From the NCBI RefSeq assembly GCF_051014685.1, contig NC_135060.1:7564001-7628000 (forward strand): DNA of 64,000 bases, in the 5' to 3' direction. The position numbers and the translations under genes are program-made. Below, piece after piece: positions 22,901-35,600 of the stretch. Numbering within the stretch: the stretch's first letter is position 1; each line of letters begins with the position of its first letter. The notes beneath the pieces were generated by a model, which saw only the letters and a list, made by a program, of their open reading frames with translations, did no database searches and was not told where the DNA came from. The DNA comes from Ptiloglossa arizonensis (taxonomy: Eukaryota; Arthropoda; Insecta; Hymenoptera; Colletidae).

Positions 22901-25900
22901 AAATAACGAAAAACAAAACTTAAAAGAATATAAAAATTTACCCAGAGAGATGTGGTGACATCATTCGTTTGTCTTGATCTAAGTTGGACATATTTTCTAA
23001 GCATGCAAATTTATTTGAATTCATTGCCCTTGAACCACAATTCGAAGGCGGTTTCCACATGTACGCGTTTCTGCTTCCTAATTGCAGATCATCCATTGAA
23101 GGCTAAATATACAAAAGAATGTTTATTATTTAATATTTGCTTTCCAGATTAACAACAAGCATCATAATGTAATTTTAATTTTAGCACTTATTATCAAAAT
23201 TACTTACAGGTTTATTTTTCAGTTTTGCTGTCTCAACAGAATATGGTTGTCTTGTTCTTGCAACTGGTTGACTCCAACCACCATCATCAGTTGGACCAAT
23301 ACCACCTGCATCACAAAGTAACATTTTCTTTCATATACACACACGCACGCATACACACTTAAACTGACATGAAATAGAACAATGTATAAAAGTAGGTGTA
23401 AATTATTATATTATCAGAATACATTATACAATCATTTTTATCAGAAACTCTAGTCTGGCAAGACATGTATAAAATTCATCATGCTTTAAGGTAAGTGAGT
23501 TGTCTCTCATTTAGAAAGTAACAATTTATGATCTTATAAAAATTGTAAGAAATATTAAATATTATAATGACTCGATACTTACGATTTCTTTTTCTATCAC
23601 TAGTACGTTCATCTTTTCGGGGTGTATTCAAGGGAGTATTACTCAGTTGGCTATCTAATCGTTCAGACTCTGCTTCCTTTTGAATTTCATCTATTGTTTT
23701 AGGAGTACTATCGCCCCTTCTTGGAATCCATTTATTTGCTCTTAAATCTATGACATCTTGTAGCATAAAACGTATTCTAGAACTAATTTTTCCTTGGGCT
23801 CGTCGTGCAACAATATCTTGCATTTTATTGAAATGATCCTGCATTTCCTAATAAAACGAAAAAATAATAATATAAAATTTTACTCCTAACTACTAATAAA
23901 TTATTCTTTTTTTGTATTAAATTAATCACTGTACTAAGTCACAATTCAATTTTAAAATAGAGGTAAGTATAAGGATTAACATAATCATTAATCTCGTTAA
24001 TAAGAATGATATGTATACTTTGATTATTAATGTTTTAGCTTTTAATGTTCAATTCTTACCAAACAATAGAAACATATAAATGAATACAAGACCCGAAATG
24101 TATAATATAAAAATACATATAAAAAAGACATGTTTTTTGAAGAATTTTTGCTTATGTAGATTTGTTCACATAATAGTTCCAATGGGTTCAAAATATTTAA
24201 AAATATAATGCAAATTGATAGAAAATTCAGCATTAAAAAGATTGTCGGAATAATATAATATATAGACGTTCCTTATTTCATTTTTTAAACAATTCTTAAA
24301 TATAAATATATTTTTTAATAAACGATAACTTTGAACGTTGCAAAATCTTCAATGATGTATGTAAAATCCGAGAAAGTTATATAAATGTCAATTATGAAAA
24401 ACTAGCTTACTTTAACAGCTCCTGTTGCTTCCAAATCTTTTCCAATTGTTGTTAACAACTTGCACAAACATTCAAGACTATCTTCGTCACTTTGATCTAG
24501 TAATTGTCTTAGGCAACGACGCATAATTTTAGTTGTTAATATTCCTTTTTTATATAATTCACCGATAAACCTATGAATAATATAAAAGAATATTATACAT
24601 GAATCCTAAACTTGCATATTTTATAAAAACTAATTAAAAATTTACTTTTTATACTAAAATTACATACCGTACATTTCCTACGGATTTTATGCGTATTCGA
24701 CGTTCTTCATCTTCAAGTGACTGTTGCAAATCTTTTTTCCTATCCTAATATTAAGTATAATAATAATATAAATAGTGCAACCATGTTGTACTCTAGTTCT
24801 ATTATACAAAGAAAACTTACAGGATCTGTACATTCTTCAATTTCTTTAAGTTTCATAATTCTTGCCTTTTCATTTACTGGATTTTTTTCAAATTCCTTTT
24901 GGCAACGAGTAATAATAAGTTTCTTAAAACTGATAGAAGATTCTTGATTTTCAGCATCGTTATCTAAACCTGAGACTTCCATCATAGCAAGTTCTTTACA
25001 CATTAAAGCATATGCTACAGAGAAACTTGGCTCATCAACAGCCTAAAAATGGTACACTTTTATAAATACATAATTATAAAAAAAATATTTAAATGAATAA
25101 TCTATATAAATATGATTAAGCTTGCCTTTTCAAAGACTAAATTAATAACACCTTCCAAACGTTCTGGTGTATCAATAGTCAATGAACGCACTTGGTCAAC
25201 TAAAGTGTCAAATTTCTGTGGAGTAAGTTTATTCAATACACTTCTAACTCTCTTGTAAAGCGCTATTGACTTCGTTTCTTCCTCATTAAGGTTAGTTCCT
25301 TTTAATCTTGTTGGTTTCCATGCATTTTCTGTCTCTCTTAATTTAACATCTTCTCTCAGGGATAAAGATACATGAATTACATTTGGTTTTATTGGTTTTG
25401 ATGGTTTTAAATTCTTACGATTCGGTACCAGCTAGAAAAGATAAATACATTGTATTAAGATACAAACACACATGAAAATCTGTTATAAAATTAAATATGG
25501 TTATCAGAAGAAAAATTCTCTGTCAAAATATTTCAGTCCACTACTTTCATTGGTTTTGTAACATCACTCATGAATTATTCGTACAATTTACGTGTTTCGC
25601 TTGTTTAGACTTACCACGCGTGTATTTAGAGTTGATTTTGTGAATACAGGATATAAAGAATCATGTCTAATATTCATGTTTGACTCTTTAAATGATCTAA
25701 TGTCGATGGTAGTGCGTGCCTGTGAAAACCGTTATTAAACGCATAATAATATTATATGAGCAAATTCATAATAAATAGTATATAAATTTATACAATACCC
25801 TTGAGCTATCTTTTAAAACAGCGTCTAAATCTGGTAAATTCGATGGTTTGATTTTGCTATTGGGGTCGTTCTTTAAGTTTATTAAAAAGTCACGATCATA

Positions 25901-26604
25901 AATTCTTTTACCAGTTTGATTTAAAGGACTCCATTGATCATCCTTATATTTGTATTTAAGTGTTATCTGATTCGTAACTGGCGTCTCTATTTGAGTTTGA
26001 GGTTCGTTTTCAATTGATTTTTCTATGACTGAAGGTACTGCTGTCTTCTCTTCGTTAGATGTTCGAATTGCCGATACCTTCGAATTTTCTTCATTCTTTT
26101 GAGCTACTATTGCCTCTACATCAGATTCTTCCTTAACTTTTGCGTGATCAACAACATCATTAGGAACTGATTTTGCTTGCACATTACATACATTTGTTTT
26201 ATTATTATCCTCTATTTTCGGGGAGGGTTCCTTTACAATTTCCTTGTTACTTGGCAGTTTTTCTATAGCAGATATTTGTATAGGAGTGCTTTCTGTAGGA
26301 ATTTCTGGTGACAGAGGAGGAGCCATGTGTTTGTCCGTCTTTAGATGAACAGAAGTAACTTCTTTATTCTTCTTTGATTCATAATTTTCTTTATCTTTAA
26401 TTTCTTTCATTATTTCGCGACTTATTTCCTTGTTGGTGTCCTTTGGCGCTAAAGGTTCTTTATTATCTTGTTTTATGTCGATTTTTGCCGGCGGTACAGT
26501 ATTTACGAAAGCATCCATATCTGTACCTTCTTTTTCTGCTCCTTTACGATTAAGTTCACGGGGTTTAAGTTTATTTTTACTTTTCTGTTTCTGCATGGCT
26601 TTAC
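19950..26604 (-). CDS. eIF4G1: eIF4G exons 8-25: conserved core (eIF4E site, MIF4G, MA3, W2)
   Basis: Eighteen exons encode the part recognisable in any eIF4G. Exon 8 (26604-25799) has the [11 protein letters not shown] segment, a Glu/Lys-rich linker and [11 protein letters not shown]...YDRDFLI (the Tyr codon is at 25900-25898), fitting the canonical Y-x4-L-phi eIF4E contact. Exons 10-14 form MIF4[75 protein letters not shown] and [15 protein letters not shown]. Exon 15 holds TDDGGWSQP. Exons 18-21 are MA3 ([37 protein letters not shown]). Exons 22-25 are the W2/HEAT tail, with [18 protein letters not shown] and ending QDHC; this tail binds Mnk kinase in vertebrates. Intron 10 (25125-25043, 83 bases) has a GC donor, AAG|GCAAGC, with no usable GT before a stop codon. 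Confidence 0.96.
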
Positions 26605-29600
26605 CTATAAAACAAACACGACAAAAAATATGACTATAATACTCAATAGATGTATACACAATTTTGTTTACTATAACAAATTTATATACGTTCTAAAATA
26701 CGTATAACAAATATTTTCAAAGAATAATATCTGTTTATTCACGGTTATGAGTCGTGAATGATTATACAGAATCATTATGCTGATATTACTACAGAGAGAT
26801 GCAAGCTGTGAAGAAAAGTGAGTATTTCGGCTACAAGCCAAGGATAATTATAGTTACAGATCACAGTACATTTCGTACTGTGACATTTCACTCTTTTTAT
26901 TAATATGTATAAAAATTTACAGAAGTTAAAGTTGTAGAAATCAAATGTCTACAACACTATGCAACATTCGTTATTATGACGTGTCTATAAAAAAAAAATG
27001 TATTTTTCTTTCTAATTAAATTTAAGGAGAATGCACCTACTTTTGTTAGAATAAAATATATTTAATGCTACTACGTGTTCAAATGTATTCATTTAAATAA
27101 ATTAAAATCCTGATATCAACGCAACAAAAACATAAAAATTATATTATGTAAGATATTTCTTAATTTTCTTGCAAACACTAACTAAGAAATACAACCTTCT
27201 TTGATCAATTACGAAAATATATTCGTTCAGACAAAAAGTCAATAATAAGTGTGTGTTTTAGCGAACACAATTATATCATAAAATACATCAATTAACTACG
27301 AGAAATCAAACAGAGTAACAAACGATTTACACGATACACGTTTCATGCGTGCAACATTCGAATTGAAGGTACGAAAATCGAAATGGTCGTTGTTTTCCCT
27401 TCTTTCAACACGTGTTACCAGTCGCTGCTTGTCGTTTTCAAGAGATACAATTGGTATGTACCATGGTCTCTGGAGCCCCGTCGACTACGACTCCTCGAAC
27501 GAGAGCTACTGCTGACACGAGCATTTCCATTTATTCTGCGATCGCCCATTTTCACAGTTTCGAAGTTGTGCGCGCACTGTTATTTACACGTGTTCGAGTG
27601 ACGGTGTGCCTGTCCTTTCCATATCAGAAGCATATCGCATATTACAAGTCACATTCTCGCAACACAAAACTCTTTGTGTGGCTCGAGTTTCAACGGCCTG
27701 TGGTGCTGCTACACTGAATCAGTATTTATTTATAAACCTGCCAAAAGCTTGCCAAAGCTGGGCTAGATAGATCCACGTTTGCAAATGTAACAATATACGA
27801 TGATGAAGTTTGCATTTTGATTATTTTTCCGACAAATAAAAACTACTCAAAGGAGAAAATTAAGAATGCGAAATTGTATGGACTTTTGTGCTAGTAATTA
27901 TAAAACATCTAATAATTTTGAATAATGATTTTTCCAGAAACTTTTCCAGACATTTAAACAAAACTGTGCCAACACTTCGGAAAGAAAAAAAGACCCCCTC
28001 AGAAGCTCCTCTTACGACTTTCACGCATCTATTTTAACCTGTGAACTGGTGCAAACCGACAGGCACGACATAGGATTTCTTAAATTAGTTCTGTTCGCCG
28101 GTTGCGCGCCGGAGCACGCGCATTAGTGACTTTCCTGATAACCTAACTTGACGCAAGCTCCAATAATCGAAATGTATCGAAAACAGAATTTAAAAAGTTT
28201 AGAACAAACGTGACTATTTAATGTATCACAATGGAAATGAACGAATAATTATGTTAATATATCCCATGTTTAATTGATTCGAAAAATTTTACAATATAAC
28301 AATTATGATGGTAAGAATGAAATATTTATTACGATCGTTTAAATATGCAATGAACCAACAACTGGACTATTCTTTCAAATTCAATTTTAAGCATTTAAAT
28401 ATTTGACAATCAAATACTTTACATTTGAAGAATATAGTTGAATATTTATATTCAACAAATACCCTTATATTAAATGAACATTTCATAAACATAAATAAAA
28501 AATTCGTTTTGACATTATCTATAACATTCAAATTAAAAACAAAAAATAGTACTAATTTGTTTTGAATGTAAAAATTTCTTAAAAATACGAATTAATTGAA
28601 TTAATCGTCAAAGAATTATTTTTAAGTAGCCCTAATATGTATTTTTAACAACAATTCCTAAAAGAAAGCACATTTATTTCTTAAAAGATGTTCGTTTGCC
28701 AAACTTTAAAACTGATACAGTATGTCCTTCAGGTTGTTACAAAGTTATCCCCACCATTCAATGTCTCAGATTACTAATGAATTATTGAAGTAGAAAAATA
28801 TAATTTTGTTTTGTTCTACAAGTCTCACGGATGCAAAAGGTCACTCGCTTCGAGCAGTTGACAGAATGGGAAACAGCAATATATAGAAATGTCCTTCAGA
28901 TTGTTATTCAATAAACATCGAGCTGTAACAATTTGAAAGACGGATATACGAAATTTGATCGCAATTATCTTTCTGACTCGCTCAACTTTGTACACTTGTG
29001 AGAACTACAGTGAGAAACAGTGAAAGCGAATGAGATTCAATTAACACGTTGAGTGCCCCTGGCAGTCACTGGTGACCATCACTTCGACATAAAATGTTTT
29101 TCAAAAATATTTACTATACATAAATCCTAAAATTTCGACACTTTTGAACAATTGTAATATAATTGGAAATACTGTAAAATAATAAGTACACGATTATAGT
29201 ATTGAATATTTCTAGTTTTTATATAGTAATTTAAAATAAATGTAAAGGATGACCATTTTAAATATCAGTTAGATCAACATCACCTACATCACAAAGTATT
29301 AGTTTTGTAAATATAAAAAGTAAGTGTAAATCATCTTATCAGAATACATTATACAATCATTTTTGTCAGAAACTCTAGTCTGGCAAGACATGTATAAAGA
29401 TCATCACGTTTTAAGATGAATGAGATGTATACAATATAATAACTTAGAACGCTTCAGGGGTGTTTGCGTCAATGGAAAGATATGGAAAAATTCGCACGGC
29501 ATTTTACTTGTTAAATATATCTTAAGACTTGATTACTATGTTCACTACCACTAATTACAAATAGAGATAGACTAGATTATTTTTACATGCAGAATAAACT

Positions 29601-32600
29601 TCTGCCCAGTTTTACCACGATTTTTAATACAATATGCAGTAATACAATAACTACCGAGTTACCACATTAATTTATATAATTTATATATAAATATATTCTA
29701 TCTACGAGTTTACTTTTTAGCTTGCAGAACCTAAAATATTTACTATTTGGCCCTTTTGGAAGAAAGTCTACTAGTAGTGTCATTCAAAATCATTCAAATA
29801 TGTTCGTATTTGGTATCATTTTCGTTAGAACAACTTCGTGAATCCGATTGTAGCAGTCTTATAATGTTAAAATGAAAAATACAAATATTATATTTTTCTG
29901 CTTTCATAACTCATTATTAACACGAATTATCGTTAACCGCGACTCGTAAATGATGACGAGATTCATTTTGAACCTATCATTCTTCATCTATTTTTTCCAT
30001 CGAATGATACGTCCGAGATAAAAAAATATTGATTCTATATAAACAGTGACGAACCTTAGAAAAAGTTCGTTGCGATTTTAAACCGCGAACATCTTTCAAA
30101 GAAATATAGTAATTCGCTGTGAAACGACAGTTAATTTGATGCATGAAAGTAGCTTGAGTAACATTTGATAAAAGCAGGTCGAGGTAACAATCTGAAAAGT
30201 ATATTGAATGATCAATAAACTGTTCTTATACGCAATATTTATTTTCTCTGCTTACTTTCGTTTAGATAGAAAAAATTTGATCAATTCAATACAAACTTTA
30301 AGTACGTCAATAGAATAATAAATATTAAATAACCCTAGAAAATGTATATTTACAAATACAGTTACTAATATGGATACGTAAGGAATAAAAATGTTGCATC
30401 GAAACACTTCATATACTTCAAATTTTACATTCACAGATTTCTCTATCAATATTTTTAAAAAGTTAATAAAGATTACAGTAATTTCAATTTGTACAATTAT
30501 AAACACGTTTTATCATTCAATGGTACTGTGACGTTAATTACGTACATGCACAAATTTTTGCAACAGTGGAATTTTGCAAACTTAAAAGATGCTTGGTCTT
30601 CAAACCAAACTATTGATTGATCTTATTTGTAAAATAAACAGGACCATTTTATTCGTGTATAATACTCTATGATATTCGTGTAGTTAGTAGAATCATTTTT
30701 CTAACCAATGGAAACCTTTCACCCGATTGGTGAATGTTCAAGGTTACCATTGACGCCAAAAGTCTTGAGATATTTTTTACATATATATCCCGCGTGATCT
30801 TGTGAAATGACATCCGAACCATGCACGTAGACCGCCATACATGTGTGACCGTGACCCCATGCAATGTAATGACCAAAATACGCACAATTTTTCGAATGAC
30901 TTTTACGCTATGAAAACAATGGAGTTAATTTTCACTGAAAAAAAAATGAAACTTTCCTTCTCTTATCTAGCACGATAGGATGCTAAAAATAAAAGAGAAT
31001 GTCTATCAAAAAATTAGAAATAATACGTGTCACGAAATTTTGAAGACGTGTATATAAGTATATGAGTCCTTGTTTTGTTGCAATCTTATAAATAGAAATT
31101 TATGATGTAATTTAATGAAGAATTTATCTTACTTCAAAATATTACACCTCTAGAAATTGTAATGTGAGCGAAAATAAAAACGATGAAATGAAGAGGTAGT
31201 GACACACCCATTAAAGTTTCCCTTGTGTCCATACCTCTATTTCTGGACGACCAAAAGTGTTTTTGTCTTAAATTACCTTTTTTTTTTTTTTTGTTGACTA
31301 TTCAATTATCTATCTTATATAATATCAGTCTCTAATTTGCACGTTTTTATATTGATGTGATTCAACTTGATTCCTACTGTATAAATCAAATAAAATAACT
31401 CTAAACAATTTATTGTCTACAAGATAGCTAGAGTGGCTAGAAATATCAAATTTATACAGATATGTATAAAGAATAAGCGATGTGAACAAATGCGGTGAAA
31501 TAATCGTTCTAGTCGTATATAAAACCTAATGATCAAATATGGAGTTACTTCTCTTTTCCAACTACTCACAAAATGGCTACAACTCGGTATACCGTAAATA
31601 CATCAAATTGAAAACGATTTAAACCTGCATTATACTTGGAGATGAATATTACTTTACAAAATTTGAAATAAATAAAAATTATAAATTTGTTTATTAGGTT
31701 TGGATAAAGACAGAAAACGAAGTAATTTCGTATTAAATTACTCTGCGCACACGTGGTTACAGCATGGCATATAATGTTTAACTCTAATCTTGAAACTACA
31801 ACAATAATTTCGTAGTAATTTCATTGAATATTTCGATTTTAGTGATTCGATAAAACATTTAATTAAACAAATATTAATGCTTTAAACCTAACACATGTTG
31901 AAATTCAGCATACATCTAGTCACTTCCGAGGCAGCCATATTTGAACACATTCGTGAATCGACCTTCAAAATTATTTCGTTATTTAAAATATTTTTATAAA
32001 AAATTAAGAACAACTGAAGAGAGAGACGCGCAAAACAGTAATTAATGGTAAATATTTAATTCTATGTTTAAATAGATATCTTTATTCTATCGAATTTTAC
32101 ACTTGTGAAAGTCTATGAATACAAAATGTCGGCACCACGTTGTGAAAGGTAGACTTACCCGGTTACACCCACTAAGAACGAACCAATTTAAGAGAAAGAA
32201 CAGAATTATTTATACATACATTTCGAATTATGATTTTCCTCGGTAGTAGTCGTGGCATCCGCTTGATCACTTTATGTCACAATAAAAATGATTTAAAAAG
32301 AAAAACGTGGTGCTGTAAAATCTATCTTTGAAGCCAGTATATGTAACTTCGAAGTTCAGTGTAGAACTCGTATTTTACAAAATGAAGAAAAGAAAAGATA
32401 ACGACGCGTGTAAAGGGCGCTCGTTATAATTAAATAAAAAGATATATGTATAAATTCTTCGGAATATCGCGAAATAAGTCTTATAGGAACGGGATGCAGT
32501 CAGACGCAATATAATAAGCGTATTCGTTACGTTATATGTACAAATTAAAAGCGAATAATTTTTTAAGTAGTATGAATTTAAATATGTACTTATGTATAAT

Positions 32601-35600
32601 TATGAATATACAATTCTAGTAAAAAAGTTATAAAAGGAAAAAAGGGAAATGGGAAGAACGGAGTAAATATACGCCCGGCTAGCACAGCACGTGCTGGCTA
32701 CTGGAGGAAATTCGTTGTTCGATGAGAAAAGAAGTTGGGACCTCCCTCCAGCTACACAATCGCCAATGTTCGTGCATCTTCGGCATGTTTCGCGCCTTTT
32801 CGTATGATGATGTCACCGTCTGGCACGAAACTCCTTTCGGAGTTCCTATGCCCTGCGTTTTAATCATTGAGAAAAGACCCGTTCACATCGAAAACCAGTG
32901 TTCTAATAGATTACACGATGTCTGTTTTTCGATTCGTTTTCAATTTGTCCACAATATCATCTTATACGAACGTAGCTGAATACGATTATCGAATACTCAA
33001 AATGATTAATTAAAAGAAATAATTTACTTCAGTAGAATTTGGAAACAAAAATTTCGATTTAACGGGCATTTGTGTATTTCTCTACCCTACACTGCTATCC
33101 CTATCATTGGCAACATTTAGAACATATTTTTCTCCTATGTGGTCATAATTTACATATAAGTCCATTGTGATATTAACACATAATGAAAATATGGAAGATA
33201 TACTCTATTCAATTCACATATGTGCAAATAACAGTAAACTTACCCTTTTTTTTGTTCCCCATTTTGATGAATATAAACAGTCAAATTAATTGGAAATGTT
33301 CTTACTTTTATTTCACTATAAAGGTTACTCAGAAGATTTTAATTAAAATTAATTATTCTCACTACTACAAAAATTAATTCACTTTTGGTTTTAAAAACTG
33401 TTTGACAGAAAATAAAATAGAATCCAATAATTTCAAATTAAACACTGGAGACACACTTGTAATGATGTTTTTTTACATACTTGTTCGTATACTCTTACAT
33501 TTATTCATATTAATAATGCGAATACTTCAATCTACCATAATAAATTTTATAAAAGAAAAAAAATATTGCTTTAGATAGTATTTTTAGAAATAGTTGATGA
33601 CTTTCATGTATTTTGTACAGACATAAAATTATTTACTAGTACACAATATTTACTGTTCATAATTGAATGTATTGTATATTAAAACGGAAAATGAAAGATC
33701 ACCAGTCAACGTATTATTCTGAAAAAACTTGAGTCACCACTGCGATATTTACTGAATGTAATAGAAATTACGAAATTTATAGGTTAGATTGAAAGCAAAT
33801 CGTATTGCGACACTACAAAAATATCCGTCAGCCCTTTTAAAAAATATTCACTATTCTTACGAATGACATAATTACGTGATGTTGCATATATGAGTATTGT
33901 ATAATAAATAAAAAAACAAATATTTCGAAATATTCAATACTGTTTGCACGTGCGTAACTTAGAGATACATACGTCTCCTTTTATATGATCGTACACACAT
34001 GACTATATAAAGACATCTTCATGGGTGAGCAGTGTACATATCGCGATTTGTAACGATTTCAGCATACAAATGGGTACTCAAAAAACGTGTTGAAAAATGT
34101 ATCAACTGCATTAACATCTTAGGATAGGTTATAATAGATAAGAATTCGAAATAACGACGATTATTAAAGTTATTATGAAAGCGAAGTTCAAACTACAATG
34201 AGAATAGGAGAGGGAAACTATCGAAGTCTCGACACTGAAATTCTAACCTTAATAACATAGTTTTATAAACATTGAATATTATAAACAACAAATGTGACAA
34301 TTAATACTATAAAGTGGAAGCTATTTACTATTTGTATGCTGAAATACTCCGCAGAATGGTCGACTCCAAATGTTCGTTACGGATTTAAAAAAAGTATACG
34401 TTCATATATTAATTGCGGCATATATGGAGATGCCTACAGAGAAAACGAAATTAAAAATAAAATATTACAAAACAATTACAAAAAATGAAAAAAATCTGAT
34501 ATTAACTTCGTAAAGTTAAATGGTTTCTTATTATTTTGCCGTTACCAACGTTAAACCAATTTCATTAAATTTTTGAACACAAATAAAAGCAGATATGTAA
34601 CTTGTATACACAAAGAAACTTACACACGACGTGTATCTAATTGTATAACCTAACAAGCGGTTGCATTTAGTGCATTGCGTTACATTCTAAGTGTCAACAA
34701 AAATATACAAAGGCATATTACTTTTTTTCAGTAAGATGCAATCTTAAAATCAAGAATTTTCAATGATTTTAATAACTATAAAATCGAATAAAATTATTAG
34801 AAATATTAAAGGTTGTTAGCAAAGAGAAATATATCTTCTTTTAAATATCATTGATTAAATCAAATACATTTGTAATATTGAATATACTACAAACACTTTC
34901 TGAACTCCAATTTAAGACAAGTATATATTTGAAAAAGCGACCATATAATATGATTATAATCTATTTTAATTAATTTTTACTAATATCTGTATCAAAGATA
35001 AAAATCGACCATTTTGAAACTGTATTTAGCCTATTTAGCTAAACACAGAATACATATCACATTGACTACTGCATTATTTTATTAGTTCATATTTTTCTTA
35101 AGTTAATTATTATTGAACAATTTTGTTTAAGGAATCATTTGTACATAAGTTAGTAAAATTTTAGTACACACAATATTCGTAATTTACACTTTAGTAATCA
35201 AGTATTTTATACTGCAATACTTAATCTAAGGCAAATCATACAATAGTCAACGTCTTAACGAAATATTGGGATAAATAAAACAGTCGTAATGATATAACTT
35301 TGAAAAGACTTACCATCAGATGTTTTCTGTTGCTGAACTTCATTTCGAGCCGATTCAGATTCTGGTTTATCGCCAGTCGCGTCTCCATTGGCTTTTGGAT
35401 GATGGTCAGCTTGATTGTGAGCAGGTGTAGGAGTAGTGCCTCTAGAACTAAGACTCTTCTCTCTCGTTTTCTTCTCCTTCTGCTCTTTGGCATTCGGATG
35501 CAACTCCATTGTAGCAGTAGGTTGATTGTGAGTGTGAGTCTGAGATTTCCTTCTAGGTGGTGAACTCGAAGAATTCTTACTGGATAAATTAGGAAACGGT

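Larger units (their letters stand above)
26605..35313 (-). other. eIF4G intron 7 (8.7 kb)
   Basis: AT-rich intron between exons 7 and 8. It contains the GC-rich island with the candidate internal first exon (27340-27720), a further GC-rich patch at about 27980-28150, a TA-flanked inverted-repeat element at 28716-28948, a piggyBac-like end at 29041, the duplicated exon-15 segment at 29264-29398 and an E-box palindrome at 32680-32700. Open frames at 30252-30506 and 30667-30885 are not convincing. Confidence 0.75.

Noticed and set aside
27383..27717. Plus-strand frames over the 27.4 kb island
   Set aside because: The minus-strand Arg/Ser exon explains the sequence better: strong ATG context, fitting phase and correct strand for eIF4G.
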